The notes under the pieces were generated by a model. It ran no database searches. It had not been told where the DNA came from and was given only the letters and a program-made list of their open reading frames with translations. DNA of 64,000 bases from Agromyces humatus. Its GTDB lineage: Bacteria; Actinomycetota; Actinomycetes; Actinomycetales; Microbacteriaceae. The stretch lies in assembly GCF_021228295.1 (NCBI RefSeq), contig NZ_JAJQPD010000002.1:496001-560000 (forward strand), given 5' to 3'. Below, piece after piece: positions 1 to 7,221 of the stretch; within the stretch, counting starts at the first letter, position 1; the number at the start of each line of letters is the position of its first letter. The position numbers and the translations under genes were made by a program.

Positions 1-607
1 GAGCTGCTACATCGACTACCACCCGTCGTTCGGCGCGAGCCCGTTCGGCAAGGTCATCTGCACCTCGGTGAACGATGCCGTGCTGCACGGACTGCCGTTC
101 GACTACCGGCTGCGCGACGGCGACCTGCTGAGCCTCGATTTCGCGGCATCGGTGAACGGCTGGGTCTCGGACTCGGCGCTCTCGATCGTCGTCGGCACCC
201 CGCGCGATGGCGACCTGCGCCTCATCGACACCACGCAGCGCGCACTCGAGGCCGGCATCGCGGCCGCGCGGGTCGGCAACCGCATCGGCGAAATCTCACG
301 CGCCATCGGTGACATCGCGAAGGCCGCCGGCTACGCCGTCAACACCGATTTCGGCGGCCACGGCGTGGGCCGCACGATGCACGGCGACCCGCACGTGGCC
401 AACAGCGGGAGGCCGGGGCGCGGCCTGCCGCTGAAGCCCGGTCTCGTCATCGCGATCGAGCCGTGGTTCCTCGAGACGACCGACCGCATCTTCACCGACC
501 CCGACGGCTGGACCCTGCGCAGCGCCGATGGCTCACGCGGGGCCCATTCCGAACACACGATCGCGATCACCGACGGTGACCCCATCGTGCTCACACAGCG
601 CGACTGA
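1..607 (+). CDS. map: Methionine aminopeptidase type I (3' part, N-terminus outside window)
   Basis: Removes the initiator methionine from new proteins in the cytoplasm. The gene is cut by the left edge; about 201 residues remain in the frame starting at base 2. The family signature CTSVNDAVLHGLP is present, as are the expected metal ligands: two Asp in SLDFAASVNGWVSDSA, His in GGHGVGRTMHGDPH, Glu in IAIEPW and Glu in HSEHTIAI. All lie in the order of the pita-bread fold, so the enzyme should be active. It ends 7 bp before the stop of the convergent nirD. Whether this is the main copy or a second aminopeptidase cannot be seen. Confidence 0.95.
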   Translation, partial: SCYIDYHPSFGASPFGKVICTSVNDAVLHGLPFDYRLRDGDLLSLDFAASVNGWVSDSALSIVVGTPRDGDLRLIDTTQRALEAGIAAARVGNRIGEISRAIGDIAKAAGYAVNTDFGGHGVGRTMHGDPHVANSGRPGRGLPLKPGLVIAIEPWFLETTDRIFTDPDGWTLRSADGSRGAHSEHTIAITDGDPIVLTQRD

Positions 608-614
608 GCGTGCG

Positions 615-965
615 TCAGCCGTCGAGTTCCACCTCGACCATGCCGCCCACGATGCGCGTGCGGTAGGTGCGCAGCACGAGCGACGGGTCGGTGAAGCACT
701 CCCCCGTGCCGAGGTCGTAGACCTCCTTGTGCAGCGGTGACGCGATGGTCGGCCGCTCGCCGCGCGACCCGACGATGCCCCGCGCCATGACCGGCGCGCC
801 GGTGTGCGGGTCGTGGTGGTCGACGGCGTACACCTCGTCGCCGGTGACACGCACGAGGGCGATCTGCTGCGCCCCCATGAGGGCGACCTCGCCCCAGCCG
901 TGCTCGAGCTCGTCGACCTCGCAGGCGGGGTTCCAGGCGGCGGTGCGTTCGATGGTGAATGACAT
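615..965 (-). CDS. nirD: Nitrite reductase [NAD(P)H] small subunit NirD
   Basis: A 116-residue Rieske-fold protein of the NirD family, partner of NirB in assimilatory reduction of nitrite to ammonium in the cytoplasm. The Rieske-like fold is recognisable (IALVRVTGDEVYAVDHHDPH, then SPLHKEVYDLGTGECF). As is usual for NirD, it lacks the paired Cys-His cluster ligands, so it should carry no [2Fe-2S] centre. It is transcribed away from nirB, with 202 bp between the two starts, instead of following nirB in one operon as in many bacteria. The start is preceded by GAGAGGAGCAGAG, a good ribosome binding site. GTTTC half-sites at 1009 and 1031 lie upstream. Confidence 0.93.
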   Translation of the reverse strand: MSFTIERTAAWNPACEVDELEHGWGEVALMGAQQIALVRVTGDEVYAVDHHDPHTGAPVMARGIVGSRGERPTIASPLHKEVYDLGTGECFTDPSLVLRTYRTRIVGGMVEVELDG

Positions 966-1008
966 CTCTGCTCCTCTCGTGTCGTGGCAGCGACATTACG
1001 GCGCGGCT

Positions 1009-1048
1009 GTTTCGCCCGGGACATCCGCCTGTTTCGACGACGTGAAAC
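1009..1048 (-). promoter_or_regulatory. Possible GlnR box upstream of nirD
   Basis: GTTTC (complement of GAAAC) occurs at 1009-1013 and 1031-1035, exactly 22 bp apart. GTGAA follows at 1042, another 11 bp on. The GlnR consensus of actinobacteria alternates GTnAC and GAAAC half-sites with 6-bp spacers, so GAAAC recurs every 22 bp. The middle half-site at 1020 (GACAT) is poor. The element lies 44-83 bp upstream of the nirD start. The nitrogen-regulated role is inferred. Confidence 0.45.
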
Positions 1049-1095
1049 TCGGCTCACACGACCGGCCGATCGGTGTGCGGTCGACGTGTGACGCG

Positions 1096-1122
1096 GTTAC
1101 GTGGTCGTAACAGGGCCGAAAC
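1096..1122 (+). promoter_or_regulatory. Likely GlnR box upstream of nirB
   Basis: Three half-sites in perfect 11-bp phase: GTTAC at 1096, GTAAC at 1107 and GAAAC at 1118, each separated by 6 bp. This matches the GTnAC-n6-GnAAC arrangement bound by the OmpR-type nitrogen regulator GlnR in actinobacteria. The site ends 45 bp before the nirB ATG, a position suited to activation. It is the best of the boxes in this window. Confidence 0.6.
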
Positions 1123-1167
1123 GGCCCGACCGTACGCTCGCAGCCAATCGAGCCACGGAGGGCCGCC

Positions 1168-3783
1168 ATGACCCACACCACTCACACCGGATCCGGCGTC
1201 CGCGACGTCGTCGTCGTGGGCGGCGGACCCGCCGCCCACCGCCTCGCCGACAGCCTGCACGCCCGCGACGGCGGCCGCACCCTGCGGGTGACGGTCGTCG
1301 GCGAGGAGGTGCACGCTCCGTACGACCGTGTCGCGCTGAGCACACGGCTGGCGGATGTCGCGACCGACCTGACCCTGGCGCCGACCTCGATGTGGCACGA
1401 GGGCGGCGTTCGGCTGCTCGCGGGCGAGCGGGTCGTCGCGATCGACCGCGAGGCCGGCACGGCGACGACCTCCGGTGGCCTCGTGCTGCCGTGGGACGAT
1501 CTGGTGCTCGCGACCGGGTCGAGCGCGCCGGTGCCCGATCTTCCCGGGCGGGACCACGCCCGGGTGTATCGCACGATCGACGATGTCGACGCGCTCGTCG
1601 CCGAGGTGCGCGACCTCGCTGCGACACACGGCCGGCCGGCGCGCGTGGTCGTCGCGGGCGGCGGCCTGCTGGGGCTCGAGGCAGCGGGCGGCCTCGCGAA
1701 GCTCGGCGCGCACGCCGCCGTCGTGCACTCGGGCGGCTGGCTCATGTCCGCCCAACTCGATGAGGGCGCCGGACGTGCGCTCGGCCGCATCATCGCCGGG
1801 CAGGGCATCGGGCTGCACCTCGGCGTTCGGCCGTCGGCGGTGGTCGTCGAGGACGACTCCGTGGTCGGCGTCGACCTCACGAACGGCCGGCACATCGAGG
1901 CCGACCTCGTGGTGTTCGCGATCGGCATCAGCCCCCGCGACGAACTCGCGCGCGGACTCGGGCTCGAGCTCGGCCCGCGCGGCGGCGCCGCGATCGACAC
2001 GTCGTGCGCGACGTCGGCACCCGGCATCTGGGCGATCGGCGAGGTCGCGAGCTTCGAGGGTCGCTGCACCGGGCTCGTCGCTCCGGCGAATGCGATGGCC
2101 GAGGTCGTGGCCGATCGGCTGCTCGGCGGCGCGGCCGAGTTCACGAGCGTCGACGATGCGACGAAGCTGAAGCTCTCGGGTGTCGACGTCGCCAGCTTCG
2201 GCGATGCCCTCGCCCGCACCGAGCAGGCACTCGAGATCGTCTACGCCGACCCGGCACGCGGGCTCTACCAGAAGCTCGTCATGACCGATGACGCGACGAC
2301 ACTGCTCGGCGGCATCTTCGTCGGTGACGCCTCCCCCTATGCGTCGCTGCGCCCGCTGCTCGGCACGCAGCTGTCGAGCGAGCCGGCCGCGTATCTGTCG
2401 GCATCGGGCATGGAGGCGCCCGCTGGAGATGAACTGCCCGCCGCGGCCCTCGTGTGCGCGTGCAACAACGTGACCGCCGGAACCATCCGCGACGCCGTCA
2501 CCGGCGCGCACGCGGCGCACGACGACGGCTGCGCCGAGCTCGGCGCCCTGAAGGCCTGCACGCGCGCCGGGACCCAGTGCGGTTCGTGCGTGCCCCTCGT
2601 GAAGAAGCTGCTCGAGTCCGAGCTGACGAAGGCGGGCGTGACCCCGTCGCGTGCGCTCTGCGAGCACTTCGCGCTCAGCCGGCAGGAACTGTTCGAGTCG
2701 GTACGGGTGCTCGAGCTCGCCTCGTTCGACGAGATCATCGCGCGCCTCGGCACCGGGCGCGGCTGCGACGTGTGCAAGCCCGTCATCGGCTCGATCCTGG
2801 CGACGCAGCACGGTTCGTACATCCTCGACGGCGGCCGCGGCGGCCTGCAGGACACCAACGACCGGGCCATGGCCAACATGCAGAAGGACGGCACCTACTC
2901 GGTCGTCCCCCGTATCCCCGCCGGTGAGATCACGCCCGAGAAGCTCGCCGTGATCGCCGAGGTCGCGCTCGACTACGGCCTGTACACGAAGATCACCGGC
3001 GGCCAGCGCATCGACCTCTTCGGCGCACGACTCGATCAGCTCCCCGAGATCTGGAGACGGCTCGTCGACGCCGGGTTCGAGTCGGGCCAGGCGTACGGCA
3101 AGGCGCTGCGCAACGTGAAGAGCTGCGTCGGCTCGACCTGGTGCCGGTACGGCGTGCAGGACTCGGTGGCGATGGCCGTGCAGCTCGAACTGCGCTATCG
3201 CGGCCTGCGTTCGCCGCACAAGCTCAAGTTCGGCGTCTCGGGCTGCGCCCGCGAGTGCGCCGAGGCGCGCGGCAAGGATGTCGGGGTCATCGCCACCGAC
3301 CAGGGCTGGAACATGTACGTGGGCGGCAACGGCGGATTCCAGCCGGCCCACGCCCAGCTGCTCGCGAGCGACCTCGACGACGAGACGCTGCTGCGCTACA
3401 TCGACCGCTACATCATGTACTACGTGCGCACCGCCGATCGCCTGCAGCGCACGGCACGCTGGATCGAGGACATCGAGGGCGGCCTCGACCATGTGCGCGA
3501 CGTCGTCGTGAACGACTCCCTCGGCCTCGCCGACGAACTCGAGCAGGCGATGGCCAGACACGTCGACACCTACGAGGACGAGTGGGCGGCGACCCTCGCC
3601 GACCCTGAGCGGCTGCGGCGATTCCGCTCGTTCGTGAATGCGCCGAACCAGCCCGATCCCTCGATCGCACGGGTGGCCGACGATCGCGGGCAGTTCCGCC
3701 CCGCGACCGCCGAGGAGCGCGAGCGCGGCGAGGCCGTGCTCGTCGCCGGAACCACGATCCCCGTGCGGGGGGCCGGCGAATGA
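1168..3783 (+). CDS. nirB: Nitrite reductase [NAD(P)H] large subunit NirB
   Basis: Six-electron reduction of nitrite to ammonium with siroheme and [4Fe-4S]. The 871 residues read in order: an FAD/NAD(P)-binding oxidoreductase domain (VVVVGGGPAAHRL near residue 12, second dinucleotide motif VVVAGGGLLGLEAAGGL near 160); a BFD-like [2Fe-2S] domain with Cys430, Cys432, Cys471 and Cys474; the ferredoxin-like half-domain; and the siroheme/[4Fe-4S] domain with Cys653, Cys659, Cys693 and Cys697 (SCVGSTWCRYG, GCARECAEA). Length and layout are normal for NirB. An upstream GGAGGG fixes the ATG. The stop overlaps the cobA start (ATGA), so siroheme synthesis is translationally coupled to the apoenzyme. 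Confidence 0.97.
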   Translation: MTHTTHTGSGVRDVVVVGGGPAAHRLADSLHARDGGRTLRVTVVGEEVHAPYDRVALSTRLADVATDLTLAPTSMWHEGGVRLLAGERVVAIDREAGTATTSGGLVLPWDDLVLATGSSAPVPDLPGRDHARVYRTIDDVDALVAEVRDLAATHGRPARVVVAGGGLLGLEAAGGLAKLGAHAAVVHSGGWLMSAQLDEGAGRALGRIIAGQGIGLHLGVRPSAVVVEDDSVVGVDLTNGRHIEADLVVFAIGISPRDELARGLGLELGPRGGAAIDTSCATSAPGIWAIGEVASFEGRCTGLVAPANAMAEVVADRLLGGAAEFTSVDDATKLKLSGVDVASFGDALARTEQALEIVYADPARGLYQKLVMTDDATTLLGGIFVGDASPYASLRPLLGTQLSSEPAAYLSASGMEAPAGDELPAAALVCACNNVTAGTIRDAVTGAHAAHDDGCAELGALKACTRAGTQCGSCVPLVKKLLESELTKAGVTPSRALCEHFALSRQELFESVRVLELASFDEIIARLGTGRGCDVCKPVIGSILATQHGSYILDGGRGGLQDTNDRAMANMQKDGTYSVVPRIPAGEITPEKLAVIAEVALDYGLYTKITGGQRIDLFGARLDQLPEIWRRLVDAGFESGQAYGKALRNVKSCVGSTWCRYGVQDSVAMAVQLELRYRGLRSPHKLKFGVSGCARECAEARGKDVGVIATDQGWNMYVGGNGGFQPAHAQLLASDLDDETLLRYIDRYIMYYVRTADRLQRTARWIEDIEGGLDHVRDVVVNDSLGLADELEQAMARHVDTYEDEWAATLADPERLRRFRSFVNAPNQPDPSIARVADDRGQFRPATAEERERGEAVLVAGTTIPVRGAGE

Positions 3784-4556
3784 CCGGCCAGGTGACGCTC
3801 GTCGGCGGCGGGCCCGGCCGTGAGGACCTGCTGACCCTCGCCGCGGTGCGCGCCCTCGAAGCGGCCGATGTCGTGCTCTACGACCGGCTCGCACCGTACG
3901 AGGGCCTGACCCGCCTCGCACCGACCGCCGAGCTCGTCGACGTCGGCAAGCGCCCGGGTCACCACGCGATTCCGCAGCACGAGATCGAGGAACTGCTCGT
4001 GGAGCACGCGCTCGCCGGCCGCCACGTCGTGCGACTCAAGGGCGGCGACCCGTACGTGCTGGGTCGCGGGGGCGAGGAGGTGCTCGCGTGCCACCGGGCC
4101 GGCATCGCGGTCGACGTCATCCCGGGTGTCACGAGCGCCGTGGCCGTCCCCGGCGCCGCCGGGATCCCGCTCACCCACCGCGGCATCAGCCACCTCTTCA
4201 CCGTCGTGTCGGGGCACGCGCCGCTCACCGATGACGAGCTCACCCACCTCGCGGGCCTCGGCGGCACGATCGTCGTGCTCATGGGCGTGAACTCGCTGCC
4301 CTCGCTCACCGCCGGCCTCGCGCGGCACGGCATGTCGGTCGACATGCCCGTCGCGATCGTCGAGCGCGGATTCCAGCCCGGCCAGCGCACGACGATCGGC
4401 ACCCTCGCCGACATCGTGTTCGCCGCCGGGCGTGCGCACGTGACCTCGCCCGCGATCGTGGTCGTCGGCGACGTGGTGCGCCTCGCGCATGACGGCGATG
4501 CCGAGGCATCCGATCTCATGCGACGAGCGGCGGGATTCGCGGCGGTGTCCACGTGA
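3780..4556 (+). CDS. cobA: Uroporphyrinogen-III C-methyltransferase
   Basis: SAM-dependent methylation of uroporphyrinogen III at C2 and C7 to precorrin-2, the entry to siroheme and cobalamin. The 258-residue protein is a single SUMT domain. It has the N-terminal signature VTLVGGGPGREDLLTLAAVRAL, the LVDVGKRPG stretch, and GGDPYVLGRGGEE, which lines the SAM pocket. No CysG dehydrogenase/chelatase domain is fused; the chelatase may be the CbiX-like protein at 11016. It overlaps nirB upstream by 4 bp and the hemD-like gene downstream by 4 bp. This position suggests it makes siroheme for NirB. Confidence 0.95.
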   Translation: MTGQVTLVGGGPGREDLLTLAAVRALEAADVVLYDRLAPYEGLTRLAPTAELVDVGKRPGHHAIPQHEIEELLVEHALAGRHVVRLKGGDPYVLGRGGEEVLACHRAGIAVDVIPGVTSAVAVPGAAGIPLTHRGISHLFTVVSGHAPLTDDELTHLAGLGGTIVVLMGVNSLPSLTAGLARHGMSVDMPVAIVERGFQPGQRTTIGTLADIVFAAGRAHVTSPAIVVVGDVVRLAHDGDAEASDLMRRAAGFAAVST

Positions 4557-5683
4557 CTGATCTCATGGAGGCACCGCCGGCATTCCGGCCCGACCAGCTC
4601 GCCGGGTTCCGCATCGGGGTCACGAGCGATCGCCGCTCAGCCGACCTCATCGACGCGCTCGCGCGCCGCGGCGCCCACGTGCTGCATGCGCCGACGCTGC
4701 GCATGGCCAACGCGATCTCCGATGATCCCGTGATCGCCGACACGCGCGCGATCATCGATGCACGGCCCGATGTGCTGCTCGCGACGACCGCGTACGGCGT
4801 GCGCCGGTGGTTCGAGGTCGCGGATGCCGCGGGCCTCGGTGAGGACCTCGTCGAGGCGCTCTCCGGCACGGCGATCCTGGTGCGCGGGCCGAAGGCGCGC
4901 GGTGGGATCCGCGCGGCGGGGCTCAACGATGTCGGAATGAGCGCCGAGGAGACCACGGAGTCGCTCATCGACGAGGTGCTCACCGCCTATCCCGAGGGGC
5001 TCACGATCGCCGTGCAGCTGCACGGATTCCTCAATCCGTCGCAGCTCGTGCGCCTGCACGATGCGCACGCCCGCGTGCTCACCGTCGAACCGTACCGGTG
5101 GATCGAGACCGACGAGACCGACGACCGGGTCGACCGCCTCATCGACGCCGCGTGCTCGGGCGGTCTCGACTGCATCACGTTCACGAGCGCACCCGCCGTG
5201 CACGCGCTGTTCATCGCCGCCGAGGCGCGAGGGCGCTACGACGACCTCATCGACGCGATGTGCGGGCCGGTCGTCGCGGCCGCCGTCGGCCCTGTCACCT
5301 CCGCGCCGCTCATCGATGCCGGGGTGATGCCGCTCCAGCCCGAACGATTCCGCATGGGCGCGCTCATCCGGCTCGTGTGCGAGCACCTGGAGTCGGCGCG
5401 GGTCGTGCGCCTCGACACGCGACACGGACCGATCGCGCTGCGCGGTTCCGTGGTCGACGTCGATGACCGCCGGGTGGCGCTCGCGCCCGTCGCGCTCGGG
5501 ATCCTGCGCGCCCTCGTGCAGGCGCGAGGATCGGTCGTCGCCCGCGATCGGCTCGCCGCCGGCCTTCCCGGCACGAACGACGAGCACGCACTCGAAGTGG
5601 CACTGAGCCGGCTCCGCCAGACCATCGGCGTACCCGGGCTCATCGCGACGGTCGTCAAGCGGGGATACCGGATCGATGTCTGA
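4553..5683 (+). CDS. hemD: Uroporphyrinogen-III synthase fused to a C-terminal winged-helix domain
   Basis: 376 residues in two parts. Residues about 18-260 resemble HemD, which closes and inverts the D ring to give uroporphyrinogen III (GFRIGVTSDRRSADLIDALARRG, later CITFTSAPAVHALF and AAAVGPVTSAPLIDAG). Residues about 275-376 look like an OmpR/PhoB-type winged helix: an LAPVALGILRALVQARGSVVARDRL stretch (shown here as LAPVALGILRAL and RGSVVARDRL), then EVALSRLRQTIG and TVVKRGYRI. Mycobacteria have a similar HemD/regulator fusion (Rv0260c) beside nir and nark genes. It starts with GTG overlapping the cobA stop. It may be an enzyme, a regulator of this locus, or both. Confidence 0.85.
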   Translation: MTDLMEAPPAFRPDQLAGFRIGVTSDRRSADLIDALARRGAHVLHAPTLRMANAISDDPVIADTRAIIDARPDVLLATTAYGVRRWFEVADAAGLGEDLVEALSGTAILVRGPKARGGIRAAGLNDVGMSAEETTESLIDEVLTAYPEGLTIAVQLHGFLNPSQLVRLHDAHARVLTVEPYRWIETDETDDRVDRLIDAACSGGLDCITFTSAPAVHALFIAAEARGRYDDLIDAMCGPVVAAAVGPVTSAPLIDAGVMPLQPERFRMGALIRLVCEHLESARVVRLDTRHGPIALRGSVVDVDDRRVALAPVALGILRALVQARGSVVARDRLAAGLPGTNDEHALEVALSRLRQTIGVPGLIATVVKRGYRIDV

Positions 5684-5734
5684 TGACGACCTCACACGCC
5701 AGGCCGCTTCGGGTGAGCAGCTGGAGACGCAGGG

Positions 5735-5775
5735 TTTACGACCCGACCGAGTCGCGGAAACACGGCGCCAATAAC
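5735..5775 (+). promoter_or_regulatory. Weak GlnR-like half-sites upstream of the nitrate transporter gene
   Basis: The 135-bp gap between the hemD-like gene and narK holds TTTAC at 5735 and GAAAC at 5757, exactly 22 bp apart, then ATAAC at 5771. The site between them (5746) does not match, and ATAAC is out of phase. I call it only because similar but better boxes stand before nirB and the chelatase gene. The rest of the gap shows nothing I recognise except the GGAGG ribosome binding site. Confidence 0.3.
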
Positions 5776-5818
5776 GTCGGCAGCACGCTCCACCCGCGAC
5801 GACACCCCGGAGGCACCG

Positions 5819-7210
5819 ATGACCGAGACCCTCAGCACCGCTCCCCCGCAGGACGACCGGACCGTCGCACCCGCGACGACTGCCCTCGCCACGAGGCCCG
5901 GCCGGTGGATCGATCACTGGAACCCCGAAGATGAGGGGCAGTGGCGCACCGAGGGGCGCGCCATCGCCCGCCGCAACCTCAACTGGTCGATCTTCGCCGA
6001 GTTCCTCGGGTTCGTCGTCTGGCAGCTGTGGTCGATCGTCGTCGTGACGCTGCCGGCGGCGGGCTTCGACCTCGACACCGGCGAGATCTTCTGGCTCATC
6101 TCCATCCCGAGCCTCGTCGGCGCAACGCTTCGCATCCCCTATTCCTTCTTCGTCCCGATGTTCGGCGGCCGGAACTGGACGATCATCTCGGCCGGCCTGC
6201 TCCTCGCACCGACCATCGCGCTCGCCGTGTGCGTGTCGAACCCCGAGACGCCGTTCGGCGTGCTCCTCGCGGCGGCCGCCCTCGCCGGATTCGGCGGCGG
6301 CAACTTCGCCAGTTCGATGTCGAACATCACCTACTTCTACCCGCAGCGGGAGAAGGGCTGGGCGCTCGGCCTGAACGCGGCCGGCGGCAACATCGGCGCC
6401 GCTGTCGCCCAGTTCATCGTCCCGATCGCGATCACGATCGGTGCGGGCGCGACCCTCAATCTGACGGTCGCCGGCTGGATCTGGATCCCGTTCATCCTGC
6501 TCGCGATGTTCGGCGCCTACCGCTACATGGACAACCTCTCGAATGCCAAGGCCGACGTCTCCGGTTCCGCCGCAGCGCTCAAGGAGCCGCACCTCTGGCT
6601 CATGTCCGTGCTCTACATCGGCACCTTCGGCTCGTTCATCGGCTTCGCGAGCGTGTTCCCGAAGCTCATCGCCGACCAGTTCCCCGAGTTCTCGGCCATC
6701 GCGGTGGGTGGTGCGTCGATCTCCCTGGCGTTCCTCGGAGCGCTCGTCGGGTCGCTCTCACGCCCCTTCGGCGGCCGGCTCGCAGACCGGTTCGGCGGCG
6801 CCCGCATCACGATGGTCGCCTTCGCGGCCATGGCGACGATCACCGTCGGCGTACTGCTCACGCTGCCGCTCGGCGACTTCTGGCTGTTCCTGGGTCTTTT
6901 CCTCCTCCTCTTCGCGGCGGCGGGCGTCGGCAACGGCTCGACGTACCGCATGGTGCCGATCGTCTTCGCCCTCCGTGCATCCGGCGACGACGCCGCCAAG
7001 AAGCGCAAGGCTGCCGCCGCCCTCGGCCTCATCTCGGCGATCGGCGCGTACGGCGGCTTCCTCATCCCGCAGGCCCTCAACCTGTCCTTCCAGGCCACGG
7101 GCGGCTACAGCAGCGCGTTCGTCGGATTCATCGCCGTCTACGCGGTGCTCCTCCTCATCACCTACGGCGTCTACGTGCGGTCCGGCCGTCTGCGCGAACA
7201 CCAGATCTGA
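5819..7210 (+). CDS. narK: MFS nitrate/nitrite transporter, NarK/NasA family
   Basis: Inner-membrane uptake (or exchange) of nitrate and nitrite. The 463-residue protein has an N-terminal cytoplasmic tail of about 50 residues and then roughly 12 hydrophobic segments. Family marks include RIPYSFFVPMFGGRNWT and the nitrate-signature-like GFGGGNFASSMSNITYFYP. The second half repeats the pattern with AGVGNGSTYRMVP and a loop containing KKRKAAA. The start has a strong GGAGG site 8 bp upstream. It lies between the siroheme genes and the nitrate reductase gene, which suggests uptake for assimilation. Confidence 0.93.
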   Translation: MTETLSTAPPQDDRTVAPATTALATRPGRWIDHWNPEDEGQWRTEGRAIARRNLNWSIFAEFLGFVVWQLWSIVVVTLPAAGFDLDTGEIFWLISIPSLVGATLRIPYSFFVPMFGGRNWTIISAGLLLAPTIALAVCVSNPETPFGVLLAAAALAGFGGGNFASSMSNITYFYPQREKGWALGLNAAGGNIGAAVAQFIVPIAITIGAGATLNLTVAGWIWIPFILLAMFGAYRYMDNLSNAKADVSGSAAALKEPHLWLMSVLYIGTFGSFIGFASVFPKLIADQFPEFSAIAVGGASISLAFLGALVGSLSRPFGGRLADRFGGARITMVAFAAMATITVGVLLTLPLGDFWLFLGLFLLLFAAAGVGNGSTYRMVPIVFALRASGDDAAKKRKAAAALGLISAIGAYGGFLIPQALNLSFQATGGYSSAFVGFIAVYAVLLLITYGVYVRSGRLREHQI

Positions 7211-7221
7211 ATCGAGGCCGC

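Noticed and set aside
1054-3921. 955-codon open frame opposite nirB
   Set aside because: High GC leaves few stops on the reverse strand. The translation is rich in Arg, Gly, Ala and Asp with no recognisable motif, while nirB on the other strand has every cofactor motif.
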